Assembly (NCBI GenBank): GCA_037176885.1
Contig: JAWWNJ010000047.1
Coordinates: 1,302,001-1,366,000 of the forward strand
DNA length: 64,000 bases
Direction of reading: 5' to 3'
Origin: Favolaschia claudopus
Taxonomy: Eukaryota > Basidiomycota > Agaricomycetes > Agaricales > Mycenaceae
The stretch's first letter is position 1. Each line of letters opens with the position of its first letter. A program made the position numbers and the translations under genes. The notes beneath the pieces are model-generated. The model searched no databases and was not told the origin of the DNA. It was given only the letters and a program-made list of their open reading frames with translations. This document shows, piece by piece, positions 11,260 through 20,936 of the stretch.

Positions 11260-11363
11260 TCAAACGTTGTGCACGGGGCATCCTGCCAAAATACATGGGG
11301 CAACTGCGAAAAAGTATATTTCTGACAGGGCTGCGAGTCCGAGGTTCGACTCCTCGCGTTTGA
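11260..11363 (+). ncRNA. tRNA-like module with fully swapped acceptor pairs
   Basis: TCAAACG pairs with CGTTTGA. Relative to TCGGACG/CGTCCGA, two base pairs changed on both sides. D-like stem GTGC/GCAT with loop ACGGG. Anticodon-like stem TCCTG/CAGGG. T-arm CGAGG-TTCGACT-CCTCG. This is one of the clearest pieces of evidence that the family is folded RNA. Confidence 0.55.
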
Positions 11364-11629
11364 ATGACTGAAGCGTGTGTGATTTTAGACCTTTTGGCTC
11401 CTCGGCAGTTCAGCGTACCTCGAGAATTCTTTGCTCCCCGTTCAATCCTGCGATGTTGAGGACGACGGGGGTAGAAGGAGAGGTGATGGCGACATGGCTG
11501 ATGCGCTGGCTAACCCCAGCCTCGCGCTCGCGCTCGCCCCGCCCCGCCCTCTTCATATCCGTATCCATATTCGTATTGGCTGCGCGATTCCCGTCTTGTC
11601 CGCGCCGCGCGCTCAATCAGTCTTCCGTG

Positions 11630-12970
11630 CACGCAGGGTTGGAGAAGGAGAAGGAGGTGTTGACTTGAGGACGCGGGCCGCCTGGGTCGTGATCGTACAC
11701 CTAGGGGTTGGGTGGAGGCCATGTATGGTGAGGTGAGGCGACGAGCGCGGTGGGGACCGACGTAGGAGCATCCGCCGCCACCACCGCCATCGTATTGATC
11801 CATCGACGAACTCACGCCTTCGCTCGCCGCACTACAAATCCCCTCCACTCGCCCCACCACGAATCCCATAGACCGTCCCCCGTACCACCGACAGACTGCT
11901 TCCGTTTGCCCTCGTCCATCCCTTCAAATCCATCCCCCGCTAGCCCTCGGCTTCTTTCGGGATTCCCCGCAGCTTCGTTCGCATTCTTCTGTAACGACTC
12001 CCGGCAAACAGGTGTGTACGATGCCATTTTGATATGTCGCCTTCGAGGGACGGCAATGACGAGGTCAAGACGCACGACGTACAAGGGGAGGTAAGGGTAA
12101 GAAGACGGCGGCAGGGAAGGAGGGAGAAGAGAGGCTGTAGGGGAGGGATGTAGCGATGTATAGAGGCGAGAGAGGCGCGGGAATGCCACAGGGCGAGTGG
12201 AAGCGAATCTTCTCGAGACTGAAAGAGAGTCCTGCGAGCGCCTAGACTACAGCGAAGACGCCCACCTGATGCGCAGATGCGCGCTTTGGTTCACGTCGAG
12301 GACCAACCGGTGCCTTGCTTGGAGCGCGCCTGTGGTATATAGGTAGCGCTGCCGAAGCCAGAACCACAAGCTGGGCGTTGAGAGGAGGAAGCGGCGGATG
12401 ATTGAGGGCAGGTTGACACAAGGGAAAGGCGGCAGGATACGCAGCGCATGGATGAGTCTGTTCATGAAAGAGTGATGAGCCGGGTTCCGCAGACAAGGAT
12501 GTTCGAGACGACGCACCGAGCTAGGCAAACTACAGACCTACACCCATCCCACAACACCCGCCTCTAGCTCTACGTCACGAAGACTTGGGGATATCGTCCA
12601 CGAATGCGGGGATTTTCCTTGGAGTCGGATGGAAGCGTTGAGGCAGAAGCGTCGAGATACATGAGATCCGAGGTCTGAACAAAAGCAAACTGCACAGAGA
12701 AGAGGCAAAAAATCAGCCTGAGACCAACAAGATGAAGAAAGCGGAGATAACGCACGAAGATATCGATTATTTGAATCACTGTATCTTCCGCTCGACAACT
12801 AAGTAATTCGGTTTCGAAGCGCGCAGAATAACGAGAAGCTGGTGCCTGTTCATCTGAAAAGCGTTCAGCGTCGTGGTGGTCGATGGTGAGAAAAGAATGC
12901 CGTTGCGTGCCGAGATCATCTTCTCAAATCAACAAGCATCAACACAATCCTCTTCTTCTCGAACGCTCAT
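11630..12970. repeat. Duplicated block, copy 2
   Basis: Partner of the block at 3690-5470, same orientation. On the minus strand near 12580-12690 this copy has an open frame reading SDLMYLDASAS...RIRGRYPQVFVT before a stop, without the TAG seen in copy 1. A 3' exon of an unknown gene is possible, but its upstream exons cannot be fixed. Both copies lie just before type 2 tRNA-like modules. Confidence 0.55.
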
Positions 12971-13170
12971 CAGCTTTTCGACATCCCTCTTGTTTCGACG
13001 CCTACGATTGCCACTCTGCATGTCTGCCAGTGGCTGTCTACCTAAGTCCTCCGCGCAAACCCACCTCATTTTTGCACGCTGTTCGCCAAGTTTTCGCTGC
13101 GTCTTAGTAAGTTCGAAGGTTTTGCGAATACTTGCTCGCTTATTATCCCTGTGCTCTCCCTACCGTCTCA

Positions 13171-13273
13171 CTCGGATATCATGCGCGGTGCATCGCCTGC
13201 TCGTTTTGGTCATGCATAACGATCAATGCCTCAGGCCAGGCGAGGTTCGAGTCTTCGACTCCTCATATCCGGG
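13171..13273 (+). ncRNA. tRNA-like module, type 2
   Basis: CTCGGATA/TATCCGGG stem, D-like stem GTGC or ATGC/GCAT with loop GCGGT, anticodon-like stem GCCT/AGGC. The T-arm contains an 8-nt insertion (CGAGGTTCGAGTCTTCGACT), so this copy is probably damaged. Partner of the module at 5684. Confidence 0.4.
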
Positions 13274-13953
13274 ATTCTCAGCTGCTTTACTGACCTTTCT
13301 TTTGATAAATTTCTTTTCGTCGACCGTGACTCCACTCCGTACTCGTTCTGCTTAGGTATTCGCATGACATTCGACTGCATCCAACATCGTCCGCTCTTTT
13401 TCTTCCTCGAATTCAGTCGCCGATCTGGATCTTCATCGTCAATTCTCAATTCTCAATCAAGCAATTGTCTCATCCATACCTTGCCCTCAACTGGGCCATT
13501 CTTCGGGTATCCGGCTGTCCTTATCGATACCCGCCGACGCGCTTCCGATGGGACCACTGGCAGCAAACAACGCAAACGACCTTCAACTCAATTTTTTTGT
13601 CTCACAGCGTTGTCGCATGAAAGAGTCTACTACTACCAGTACCCATGCACTCGGATACCGTGTCTCACACTCTACTTCACCTGTCCCTCGTCCCTCATCT
13701 AAACCAATGAATGCACCAATGTAAGCTATTCGATCGAGGTTCGACTCCTCGCATTCATATTCGGTATGGTTCATCGACGTTTTTTTTAGCAAGAAAAATC
13801 TAACTTCTCCTCCTCTCCGATCGCCAAAGGTTAGTCTGCTTTGTTTGCAACAAATTTTGCGACCAATTTGCAATTCTGATTCTCTACATAGATCTATGTA
13901 AGTAGGCAGTTGGCGCTGTCTTCAACCTAAGTGGTTGGTAGCGCATCTAAGAC

Positions 13954-14049
13954 TCGGACGTCGTGCTTGGAGCACCACCGCAGCTCCGTATGATCCTGTC
14001 CAGGATTTTGAGGCACAACGGTGACAGAGGTTCAATTCCTCTCGTCCCA
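13954..14049 (+). ncRNA. tRNA-like module, type 1
   Basis: TCGGACG against CGTCCCA (one mismatch). CACCG/CGGTG stem. AGAGG-TTCAATT-CCTCT T-arm. TTTTT about 25 nt downstream. Confidence 0.5.
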
Positions 14050-14270
14050 ATTGAGATATTCTTCGACTTTTTCTTGTTCCTTCCGCCGTTGTCTATGCTC
14101 ACATACAATCCTCAGGCTTTAGCGTCCAGTAAGTAGGTCCGACTCCTCCTCACGTTCAACTGCCGATGGTCAGGCTTTTCCCACAACTTTCCGCCAATCT
14201 ACACACTCTCCATATCGGCAATATGTGTTGTCCTCAATCCAATTAAAGTGGTAGGCAGGCTATTGAAGAC

Positions 14271-14370
14271 TCAGACGTCGTGCTTGGAGCACCACCGCCG
14301 CTAAATCACGTTTCTGCGTGGTTAAAGATAAGTTTAGAACGGTGATAGAGGTTCGATTCCTCTCGTCTGA
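14271..14370 (+). ncRNA. tRNA-like module, type 1, compensatory stem
   Basis: TCAGACG pairs with CGTCTGA: one base pair is changed on both strands relative to the sister copies. D-like arm GTGC-TTGGA-GCAC, stem CACCG/CGGTG, T-arm AGAGG-TTCGATT-CCTCT. A T-rich terminator-like run follows near 14395. Confidence 0.6.
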
Positions 14371-14609
14371 ATGACGGAAGACACTTGCGAGATTATTTTT
14401 ATTTTTATTTACTTCGCCGTTGTCTATGCTAACATGCAGAAACTGCTCGAAAGCATTGAGCAGCTCTGACTCCTTGAAGTCTGGGGTTAGTCTGATTTAA
14501 TATTAATATTTCCGTTTTCTAAACTTCCCTCGACAGGCTAGCAATTTAGGTATGCAGTTCTGTTTGTCTATTTGCGCTGGCGTTAACCGGAGTGAGAGCC
14601 TCTGGGTAC

Positions 14610-14698
14610 TCAGGACTCTTGGAGAACCGCCGCAGCTGGTTTCTAGAGTGTCGATGTAAAACGGTGGCGGTGATAGAGGTTCGATTCCTCTCGTCCGA
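14610..14698 (+). ncRNA. tRNA-like module, type 1, altered 5' half
   Basis: Same shortened 5' half as the copy at 10077. CGCCG/CGGTG stem, AGAGG-TTCGATT-CCTCT T-arm and 3' strand CGTCCGA are intact. Confidence 0.45.
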
Positions 14699-14927
14699 AA
14701 TTCGAATGCCTCTTCTCTCGTGACAAATTTTTTCGTCCTGTTTCTTCCGCCGGTATGCTCAGATAGTAACAGCTGGTACCCAATCGGTCGTTCCGATTCC
14801 TCATCGCGTTGGATCGTCGATGGTTAGTCTGCCTTAGCTTTAATTCCAGACTCTTCTATCAATTCACAATTCTTAATAAATTTCTCTGTATACAGGCAAT
14901 TTGAGTGGAAGGCAACTTATTTCAGAC

Positions 14928-15022
14928 GCGGATGTCGTGCTTGGAGCACCACTGCCTCTATGTTGCTTGTGGGACTCGAACAAAACAGAGATTGTGCCAG
15001 AGGCTCGATTCCCCTCGTCCGA
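14928..15022 (+). ncRNA. tRNA-like module, type 1
   Basis: GCGGATG against CGTCCGA (partly paired with wobbles). D-like arm GTGC-TTGGA-GCAC. T-arm AGAGG-CTCGATT-CCCCT with a C at the first loop base. Moderately degenerate. Confidence 0.4.
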
Positions 15023-15257
15023 ATAGGTCGGGTCATGCATAGTAATAGTATGTTTTCTTTTGTTTCTAGTTTTCCACCATTATCCTTTGCGAACACACGA
15101 ACGGATACCTCTCAAATAGGTAGGTCCGACTACCTCCTCGCGTTTCATCATCGCTCCTTCGTCTGATTTTCGCAAACTTTCCTTGCAATTTCCGATTCGG
15201 TTTTACTCTGAGTAGGCAAATTCACGCTGTCCCCAACCTGAGTGAGAGGTAGCGTCC

Positions 15258-15348
15258 TCCGGACTCTTGGAGCACCGCCGCAGCTAGGTTGCTAAAAACT
15301 TTGACGTAAAACGGCGCCGGTGGGAGAGGTTCGATTCCTCTTGTCCAA
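15258..15348 (+). ncRNA. tRNA-like module, type 1
   Basis: CGCCG/CGGCG anticodon-like stem (compensatory to CACCG/CGGTG), loop opening CAGCTAGG, T-arm AGAGG-TTCGATT-CCTCT. Acceptor pairing is poor. TTTTTT lies about 25 nt downstream. Confidence 0.45.
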
Positions 15349-15471
15349 ATAGGTATTCTGTCTTCCACTCTTTTTTGTCTATTCTGTAATTATCCATTGC
15401 TAACATATGAACAGCTACCCCGCCCAATAAGTATCTCCGGCTCCTCTCACACCGCGGGAGCGCAAGAAAAA

Positions 15472-15633
15472 GGCTCCCTACAGTTAGATTTTTATTACAG
15501 ATATTTGGGCAGAAAAAAAGCTTCCTACTTTTGTCAGGTAACTAGTCCCAGATTAGACCGCTTTTTAGTCTACATAAAAAGCTCCCAAATCAAGCCTAAT
15601 TTATGTCAAATAAAAATCAAACTGCAGGGAGCC
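15472..15633. mobile_element. AT-rich MITE-like hairpin, copy 1
   Basis: Ends GGCTCCCTACAGTTAGATTT and the matching complement finishing CTGCAGGGAGCC. The interior is AT-rich and related to the copy at 15722. Confidence 0.7.
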
Positions 15634-15721
15634 TTTTTTCCGCGCTCCCTGGCTGTGGTTGCCGGTCGCCTGCACCATCCTGCCTTGAACTGGCACCCAC
15701 AACGAGGGAGCGGAGAAAAAA

Positions 15722-15882
15722 GACTCCCTACAGTTTGATTTTTATTACAGATATTTGGGCACAAAAAAAGCTTCCTACTTTTGTCAGGTAATTAGCCCCA
15801 AATTAGACCGCTTTTTAGTCTAGATAAAAAGTTCCCAAATCGAGCCTGGTTTATGTCAAATAAAAATCAAACTGTAGGGAGC
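15722..15882. mobile_element. AT-rich MITE-like hairpin, copy 2
   Basis: Over 90 percent similar by eye to copy 1, starting GACTCCCTACAGTTTG and ending CTGTAGGGAGC. Its outer right flank is cut off where the captured coding fragment begins. Confidence 0.7.
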
Positions 15883-15884
15883 AT

Positions 15885-16067
15885 GCCTCGGAAGTTCGGG
15901 CCCTCAAAACCACTTGGGACGCAAAGAGCATCAACCAAGGTTCCATTCGCATGAGCGCTCACGGGTTGGACGAGGCTTCAGGATCCACATCGGGACGGAA
16001 TGGTGGTAATTTTGGCGGAAATGTCGGTGGTCGTTACTCCTCGGGATCGTCCGGTCGGCGTGTTTAA
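15885..16067 (+). pseudogene. Captured 3' coding fragment
   Basis: A 60-codon frame starts ASEVRALKTTWDAKSINQGS, continues into a Gly/Ser-rich tail and ends SSGRRV before TAA, with 3' UTR-like sequence after it. It has no start codon and abuts a MITE, so it looks like the last exon of a cellular gene carried inside the inverted-repeat element. The parent gene was not recognised. Confidence 0.55.
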
Positions 16068-16609
16068 ATACATCTTGGTCTAACCCTTAACTTCACGGCA
16101 ATGTAATCCATTTGGAAGCCTGGTTCCCTCTGCCTGCCCCTCTCTTGCAATTCAAAAAATCTTCCTCTCTCTCTTTATAGTGAGAGGAATACCACCCAAA
16201 AGTCCATGGGTCTACTTCGGAAGAAGGAGACGGTATGCATGCATCTGCAAAGGGAAAGACATACGACAGCTTTGTGAGACTGTGGATGCTGGGGATTTTT
16301 ACCTGGGGGAAGAGAACTTCCCCCCGGTCCTACGGGTTTTAACCAGTTGTCCAGCCATACAAGCGGCCGGCCAGTTCCACAACAGCCAGCGTCTTGTATG
16401 ATCAACCCCCTGGAATGATGTTGTGCTCGGAGGACAACTTGTGGAATTCTGTAAGGATAAACACCCGTACAGTACTACATGTTTGTCATCCGTAAACTCG
16501 CAGTTCAGCCTGTGGACCGCGCGAGTATAATAAACCCCCCCCCCCTTTTTCTCGCGCTCCCGCGGTGTGTCTCCGCGCTCGTGGGTGCTTACATAATCCG
16601 GTTTCTCAA

Positions 16610-16915
16610 ATGGTGTCGACTTTGAACATTTTCAACAAAACAAATTTGAATCTTCTCTGCCGCCGCGCTATCAATTCCCCCGTGCCTTGCTTCTACCTGC
16701 GTCCTCTTGCCATAGAACGATCTTCCGGCAGCTATCCAATATTTCTAACTCCTCGCCTCGCTTCATTTGCTGTTGTTTCCGAAATTTCTCACCACCTGCC
16801 CACCTCGCCCAAGAATAACTCACCCGTGGAACCTTTCCTCTGTCGCCGAACACAAGACATGATTCCACTCACGAAACTCCAAATTTCGCAACCGAGTTGT
16901 CCCGTTGTTGCCCGC
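16610..16915. repeat. Duplicated segment, partner of 7170-7490
   Basis: See the partner entry. Here it follows the 1.1-kb inverted-repeat element directly. Confidence 0.65.
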
Positions 16916-17728
16916 ATGTATAGTAGTTTGTTAAACCAGTACGATGACCCTCAGCTGGATGTCCGGCACATATCCCGTTGGCGTGCATCGTTGGGTTAAC
17001 AACACGCGGCGGGTTTTCCGGGAGTTTCCGGCATCGGGGCATCTATTTTTATTTTTATTCGCAGAGTTAGCTGTTTTGCACCACGGAACATTCTCACCAG
17101 TCTTCGCTGCGCACCTTCCCTTTCACTGCGCTTTGCGAAGAGCAATTTTTCAACAGCTTGACATCGAGAATTGAACCGATTCAGTATTCATTTCCGTATC
17201 TTGGACACTGCGCTCCGAAACCTCAACAGCTCAACAGCTGTAGCGTGAGTCACACTCCATGCACATAAATGCCCAGCGCAAAATGTGGCAAAATATAATC
17301 GGTTCGTGTCTCCTCCCGTACCCCCGCCGCTTCCATGACTTCCCTCCCCTGTTATTTAGCAATCTGTCTCTTAAGCTGCAGCTTCTATCTTGCCGCTTCT
17401 ATTCGATCGAATTCTTTTGCGCTCAATGCTGATTCTCAGAATCTAGCCGGGGGTGAAACATTTCAACTGCCCTGCAAATTTTGAATAACCTGGTGAATTC
17501 AACTCATACCTATGCACAGCGCAATTTTTGTTACCGCGAAGTTCAAATGTTTATTGCAACGTTTGCTGGAGCGGAGGCGACGTCTAATTTGCATTCGGTG
17601 TGCAAGGTACGTAGACACACTTCTCCCACCACTGTTAGCTTGAGTATTATTTTGGTGTGTTGTGCTACTACTCCCTCGATCTGCTAATGCGCCAACAATA
17701 TATTCATTCAACATTTATTACCAATTCA
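16916..17728. other. No gene recognised
   Basis: Short frames only, with no repeat or RNA signal that I can support. Confidence 0.4.
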
Positions 17729-18037
17729 TTACAGATTGCTTGCCGGAGCGAAGCGGAGGCTCATCTTGTACAACCAAGAAGATGAGGAGATTTTTGGAGA
17801 ATTTCTACAAGTTGAGCAGCGAGAGTTTCCACTGAAGTCTGAAATTATTGGTCCTATGATTGGACTCGGAGGCCACACGAATCCGTCCAAATCGATGCTG
17901 TGAAAAAGATCTCGTTGCGCAGAGGCCGCGAAAACGCGACAAACCAGAGCCACAGACTTCAGGTTGGCGCGATTGGGGACGAGACCAACAATCAGATCCC
18001 ATAGCTCCGGCAGCGGGAGCGGGAGCGGCCCGGTCAT
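17729..18037 (-). pseudogene. F-box protein fragment (N-terminus)
   Basis: The frame starts MTGPLPLPLPELWDLIVG and continues through LVCRVFAASAQRDLFHSIDL, a good fungal F-box pattern (substrate-adaptor N-terminus that binds Skp1 in SCF ubiquitin ligases). After about 50 residues it becomes GFVWPPSPIIGPI and then a short tail without leucine-rich repeats. Full F-box/LRR proteins elsewhere in the window are about 400 aa, so this is a truncated remnant. Confidence 0.55.
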
Positions 18038-18264
18038 CCGTCTACATCCGGAGCAGATCTGATGTCACATGAGTCACATCCTCTCTCTTTCACCCACCAC
18101 GGTGGCACCACCACAAAACCCACTCAAAAGCTTGGACCTCAATCATTCAGCCTCGATTCGTTGGACTAAAGCGTACGCAACTGAACATACGATACAATAC
18201 CTCCTCCAGACTCACAACCACAGTGAAACTTGATTCTTGAAGCCCTGAAAAACTTTCAAAAGCT

Positions 18265-18350
18265 CTCGTTTTAAGCCTGGACGGGACGGGTTCCGTCCGT
18301 CCGTCCCGTCCGTTTTTTCCGTCCAAAGACGGACGGGTTAGAGCCCTAGT
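18265..18350. repeat. GGACGG-rich self-complementary stretch
   Basis: Alternating GGACGGG and CCGTCC(G) units can fold into a hairpin. Possibly the end of a small transposon. Confidence 0.4.
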
Positions 18351-18359
18351 TTTGCGGAG

Positions 18360-18938
18360 GTGTGCCGGTCCTCACCATCACTTTCTTCTCTCCCTCCTGA
18401 GTCCTCTAATCAAATTCCCTCTCCCCCGAAACAGTGGCACGCTTCCAACGTCCATAACGTCTTCGAACTCACCGACTACCTCATCAACTTCCTGACGAAC
18501 ATCGACCCGCCGTCACCGCAATACGCGGAGAACCCGAATTTGATGACGTTTTGTGAAAGGTTGTTTGGGCAGGCGGTGACCGAGGCGACGAGGGCTAGAC
18601 TTAGAGGGGAGGCGATGGGGGTGTTGAGGAATGTTTCGTTGCGGTTTCCAATGAGAGGTTTGCTCTTAGATCTCTACAATTTCCTGAATCCTGATCAAAT
18701 CCTGATGATCAACCCTCAGTACTCATTACCTGCCGTCAGCGCAGTAACTAGCCATGGGCCTAATTCGCCTGCTGCCCAACCCGATCTGACGATTATTACT
18801 GGATCGTCTGGGTTCATTCTTGATTCAGGTACGCCATTGAATCAAAGGTTGAAACGTTGCTTCACCAAGGATACCGAGGGCAAATCAGGAAGGGGGGTAA
18901 CACTCACCGAATCTCTAACGCTCGAGTTGCGGTGGTAG
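18360..18938 (+). CDS. Unrecognised ORF, probably a gene remnant
   Basis: A 192-codon open frame with protein-like composition: HNVFELTDYLINFLTNIDPP, then NLMTFCERLFGQAVTEATRA and GEAMGVLRNVSLRFPMRG. The first part has GC and codon use like a real gene. The last third degrades into mixed sequence. I recognise no family. A splice donor after about residue 100 is possible but no partner exon could be fixed. It may be a pseudogene. Confidence 0.35.
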   Translation: MCRSSPSLSSLPPESSNQIPSPPKQWHASNVHNVFELTDYLINFLTNIDPPSPQYAENPNLMTFCERLFGQAVTEATRARLRGEAMGVLRNVSLRFPMRGLLLDLYNFLNPDQILMINPQYSLPAVSAVTSHGPNSPAAQPDLTIITGSSGFILDSGTPLNQRLKRCFTKDTEGKSGRGVTLTESLTLELRW

Positions 18939-20528
18939 CGGTGAGCGACCGGTCGCCTTGTAGTCTGTAACTGATTTATCGAGCTCAATTGTAGTTTGGA
19001 AAGCCGCAAGAAGACGGCTCGGAGGACAAATATGCCACCAATCGTATCAATTTCGGCTGCCAATGGGCGCCAGACAATTCACCGTCCCGTAAAATCACCA
19101 GAATGGCAAATCCTCTCTACCAATGAGCACAGGCGCTTTAATTTCCGGCTTCTGGACCCTCGACCTACGAGTTCAACGCATCTGATATTATCAAGTAATT
19201 TCAATTATGGGATTTGCGGTACTTCGGCTACTCCCGTGGCTAAAAATTCACAGCGCTCATCACTGCCTCCAAAGAAAAGCAATTTCAGATATCTTTGACT
19301 TTGCAACTCCGGGGAGCAAACATCACTTTCAACGCATTTCCACGTTACTAGCTGATCCACTGGCGCTGAATTCGTATCGAATTTTGAAGCAATCGGACAC
19401 GCGATTGTCTCAGTTCGCTCTTCCAACGATGTTTAGGGAAGGTGTTTCAACACTTCATGCATCCTGTCAATGTACTTACGGCCAAGCACTTTTGCGAATC
19501 GACCGACGTCTTCCATCATCAAACTCTGCTGCGCCTCCGACCTCCGATGTGCGGGAGAAGCTTACAGATACTAATGCTGGCTTTGTGATCGAATTTCACA
19601 CTATTTCACACCGCTGCGGCAACATTCCATGCGTCTTGGCAACTCTCTGTCGAAGACTCGAAGCATTCGAGCCATCTTCCCCGTCTTGGTAAGCTACCCT
19701 CGTCCAGACTACAGATATCTCACCTTCACCCCCTGCTAGACTTCTCAGATTCCCGTGGCTCTCCTGCCGAAAACTCACGAGTGATATCGGGTTTTGACGG
19801 AACCATTCCCGCTGACAATATCCAGGGCGTGAATCAGTAATCACTTGGAAATCTGTCAACCCAACGGCGTTCGTCATTGCAGACGCGTGCTTTTCATATT
19901 CATCGCAGGGTAGCACCTATCGTGCTTCTATCATTCTTCGGAATCTAGATCTTCTCCCGGGGCAGCGCTTACACCGGGCTGTAAGCTGGATCAACGTAAT
20001 CTTCATGTTCAACAGATTGCTCTCACAGCGCTTCCCCGCTCTTTCCACTGCCCGGTTGCTCATTTATGTATAGTTTTGGGGATAAGATGCATCTTAAAGT
20101 ACGTCTCCATATTCCTCGCAGGCCTCAGTTCTGAAGCTCTCGATAGGAACGCGGAATACAACACACATTCGGGTTCCGACCGCCTTTGGCCGCCGTAGAC
20201 TCATCTCCACAGCTCTCGACGCGCTGCTCTGTTGAGACGTATTAAAAGTGTGGTTCAAAAATGGCGCGCAAAGACGCGCCGAAAGTCGTGCAGGAAATTA
20301 TCCGATCTATGAAGGATTTTCATGTCCTCCGGTGTCTACGGGAGGTACTCTCGCCGTCGTATGGGTTCAAAATTGAACACTGTGTCATACAGCTAAGCGA
20401 CACAATTTCTTTGTGGCTCACAAACTCAGTCCACACTCAAACGTTTGAACTAGGTCCCCAACACCAAACCAAAAGCAAATTCGCGTCTTCGATCACGCAT
20501 GTCAAACCACCTTGATGTTTATGCTCCT
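18939..20528. other. No confident gene
   Basis: Several 70-160 codon frames lack start context, splice logic and known motifs. An 84-codon frame at 20261 (MARKDAPKVVQEIIRSMKDF) has plausible composition but no match I know. Confidence 0.35.
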
Positions 20529-20936
20529 TTTGATGAATGTTGCTTTTCTGTAAAGGCCGGGGAAGACAACCTTTGTACTTGCAAACGAGTGTTGAACTTC
20601 CTGAACAGGTTGCGAAGAGACGTGTCTCACACCACGGTGGCCTGCCTTCCTCCGTCCTATTTCCGAAGAGCTCGGCAGATCAGACGCAAATCCTCCTTTT
20701 CAACTCCTCGGATAGGCAGCCTATGCTGTGGGCGTTGCTTCGTCCACACTTCACTTCTGTTCGGCGGAAGTGGGAGCGAACGATCAAGGTTCAATTGGAA
20801 ATGGCTCTTTCCGAATCAAGGTTGATAAGGTATGGCTTCCATGGCATCAACATTCTACTGCTGGATATAATATGCGGTATCAAGTTTCTACAACCACATT
20901 CTCTCTCCACCGTCCTCTCTCAAGCATCTACAGCCA

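Larger units (their letters stand above)
13700..15420 (+). repeat. Tandem ~320-bp units, array C (5 units)
   Basis: Modules begin near 13954, 14271, 14610, 14928 and 15258 (spacing about 317-339 bp). The spacers are homologous to those of arrays A and B. A stray B-box (CGAGGTTCGACTCCTCG) lies at 13738-13754, before the first full unit. Confidence 0.7.
15448..16569. mobile_element. 1.1-kb inverted-repeat element with a captured gene fragment
   Basis: The first 26 bp (starting CACACCGCGGGAGCGC) match the reverse complement of the last 26 bp (16544-16569) with one mismatch. Inside are two copies of a smaller AT-rich inverted-repeat element, a stretch of coding-like sequence and a C-run near 16535. 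No transposase is present, so it would be moved in trans. No clear target-site duplication was seen. Confidence 0.65.

Noticed and set aside
16170..16405. Plus- and minus-strand ORFs of about 75 codons within the inverted-repeat element
   Set aside because: They overlap on opposite strands in what looks like the captured 3' UTR and have no motif.
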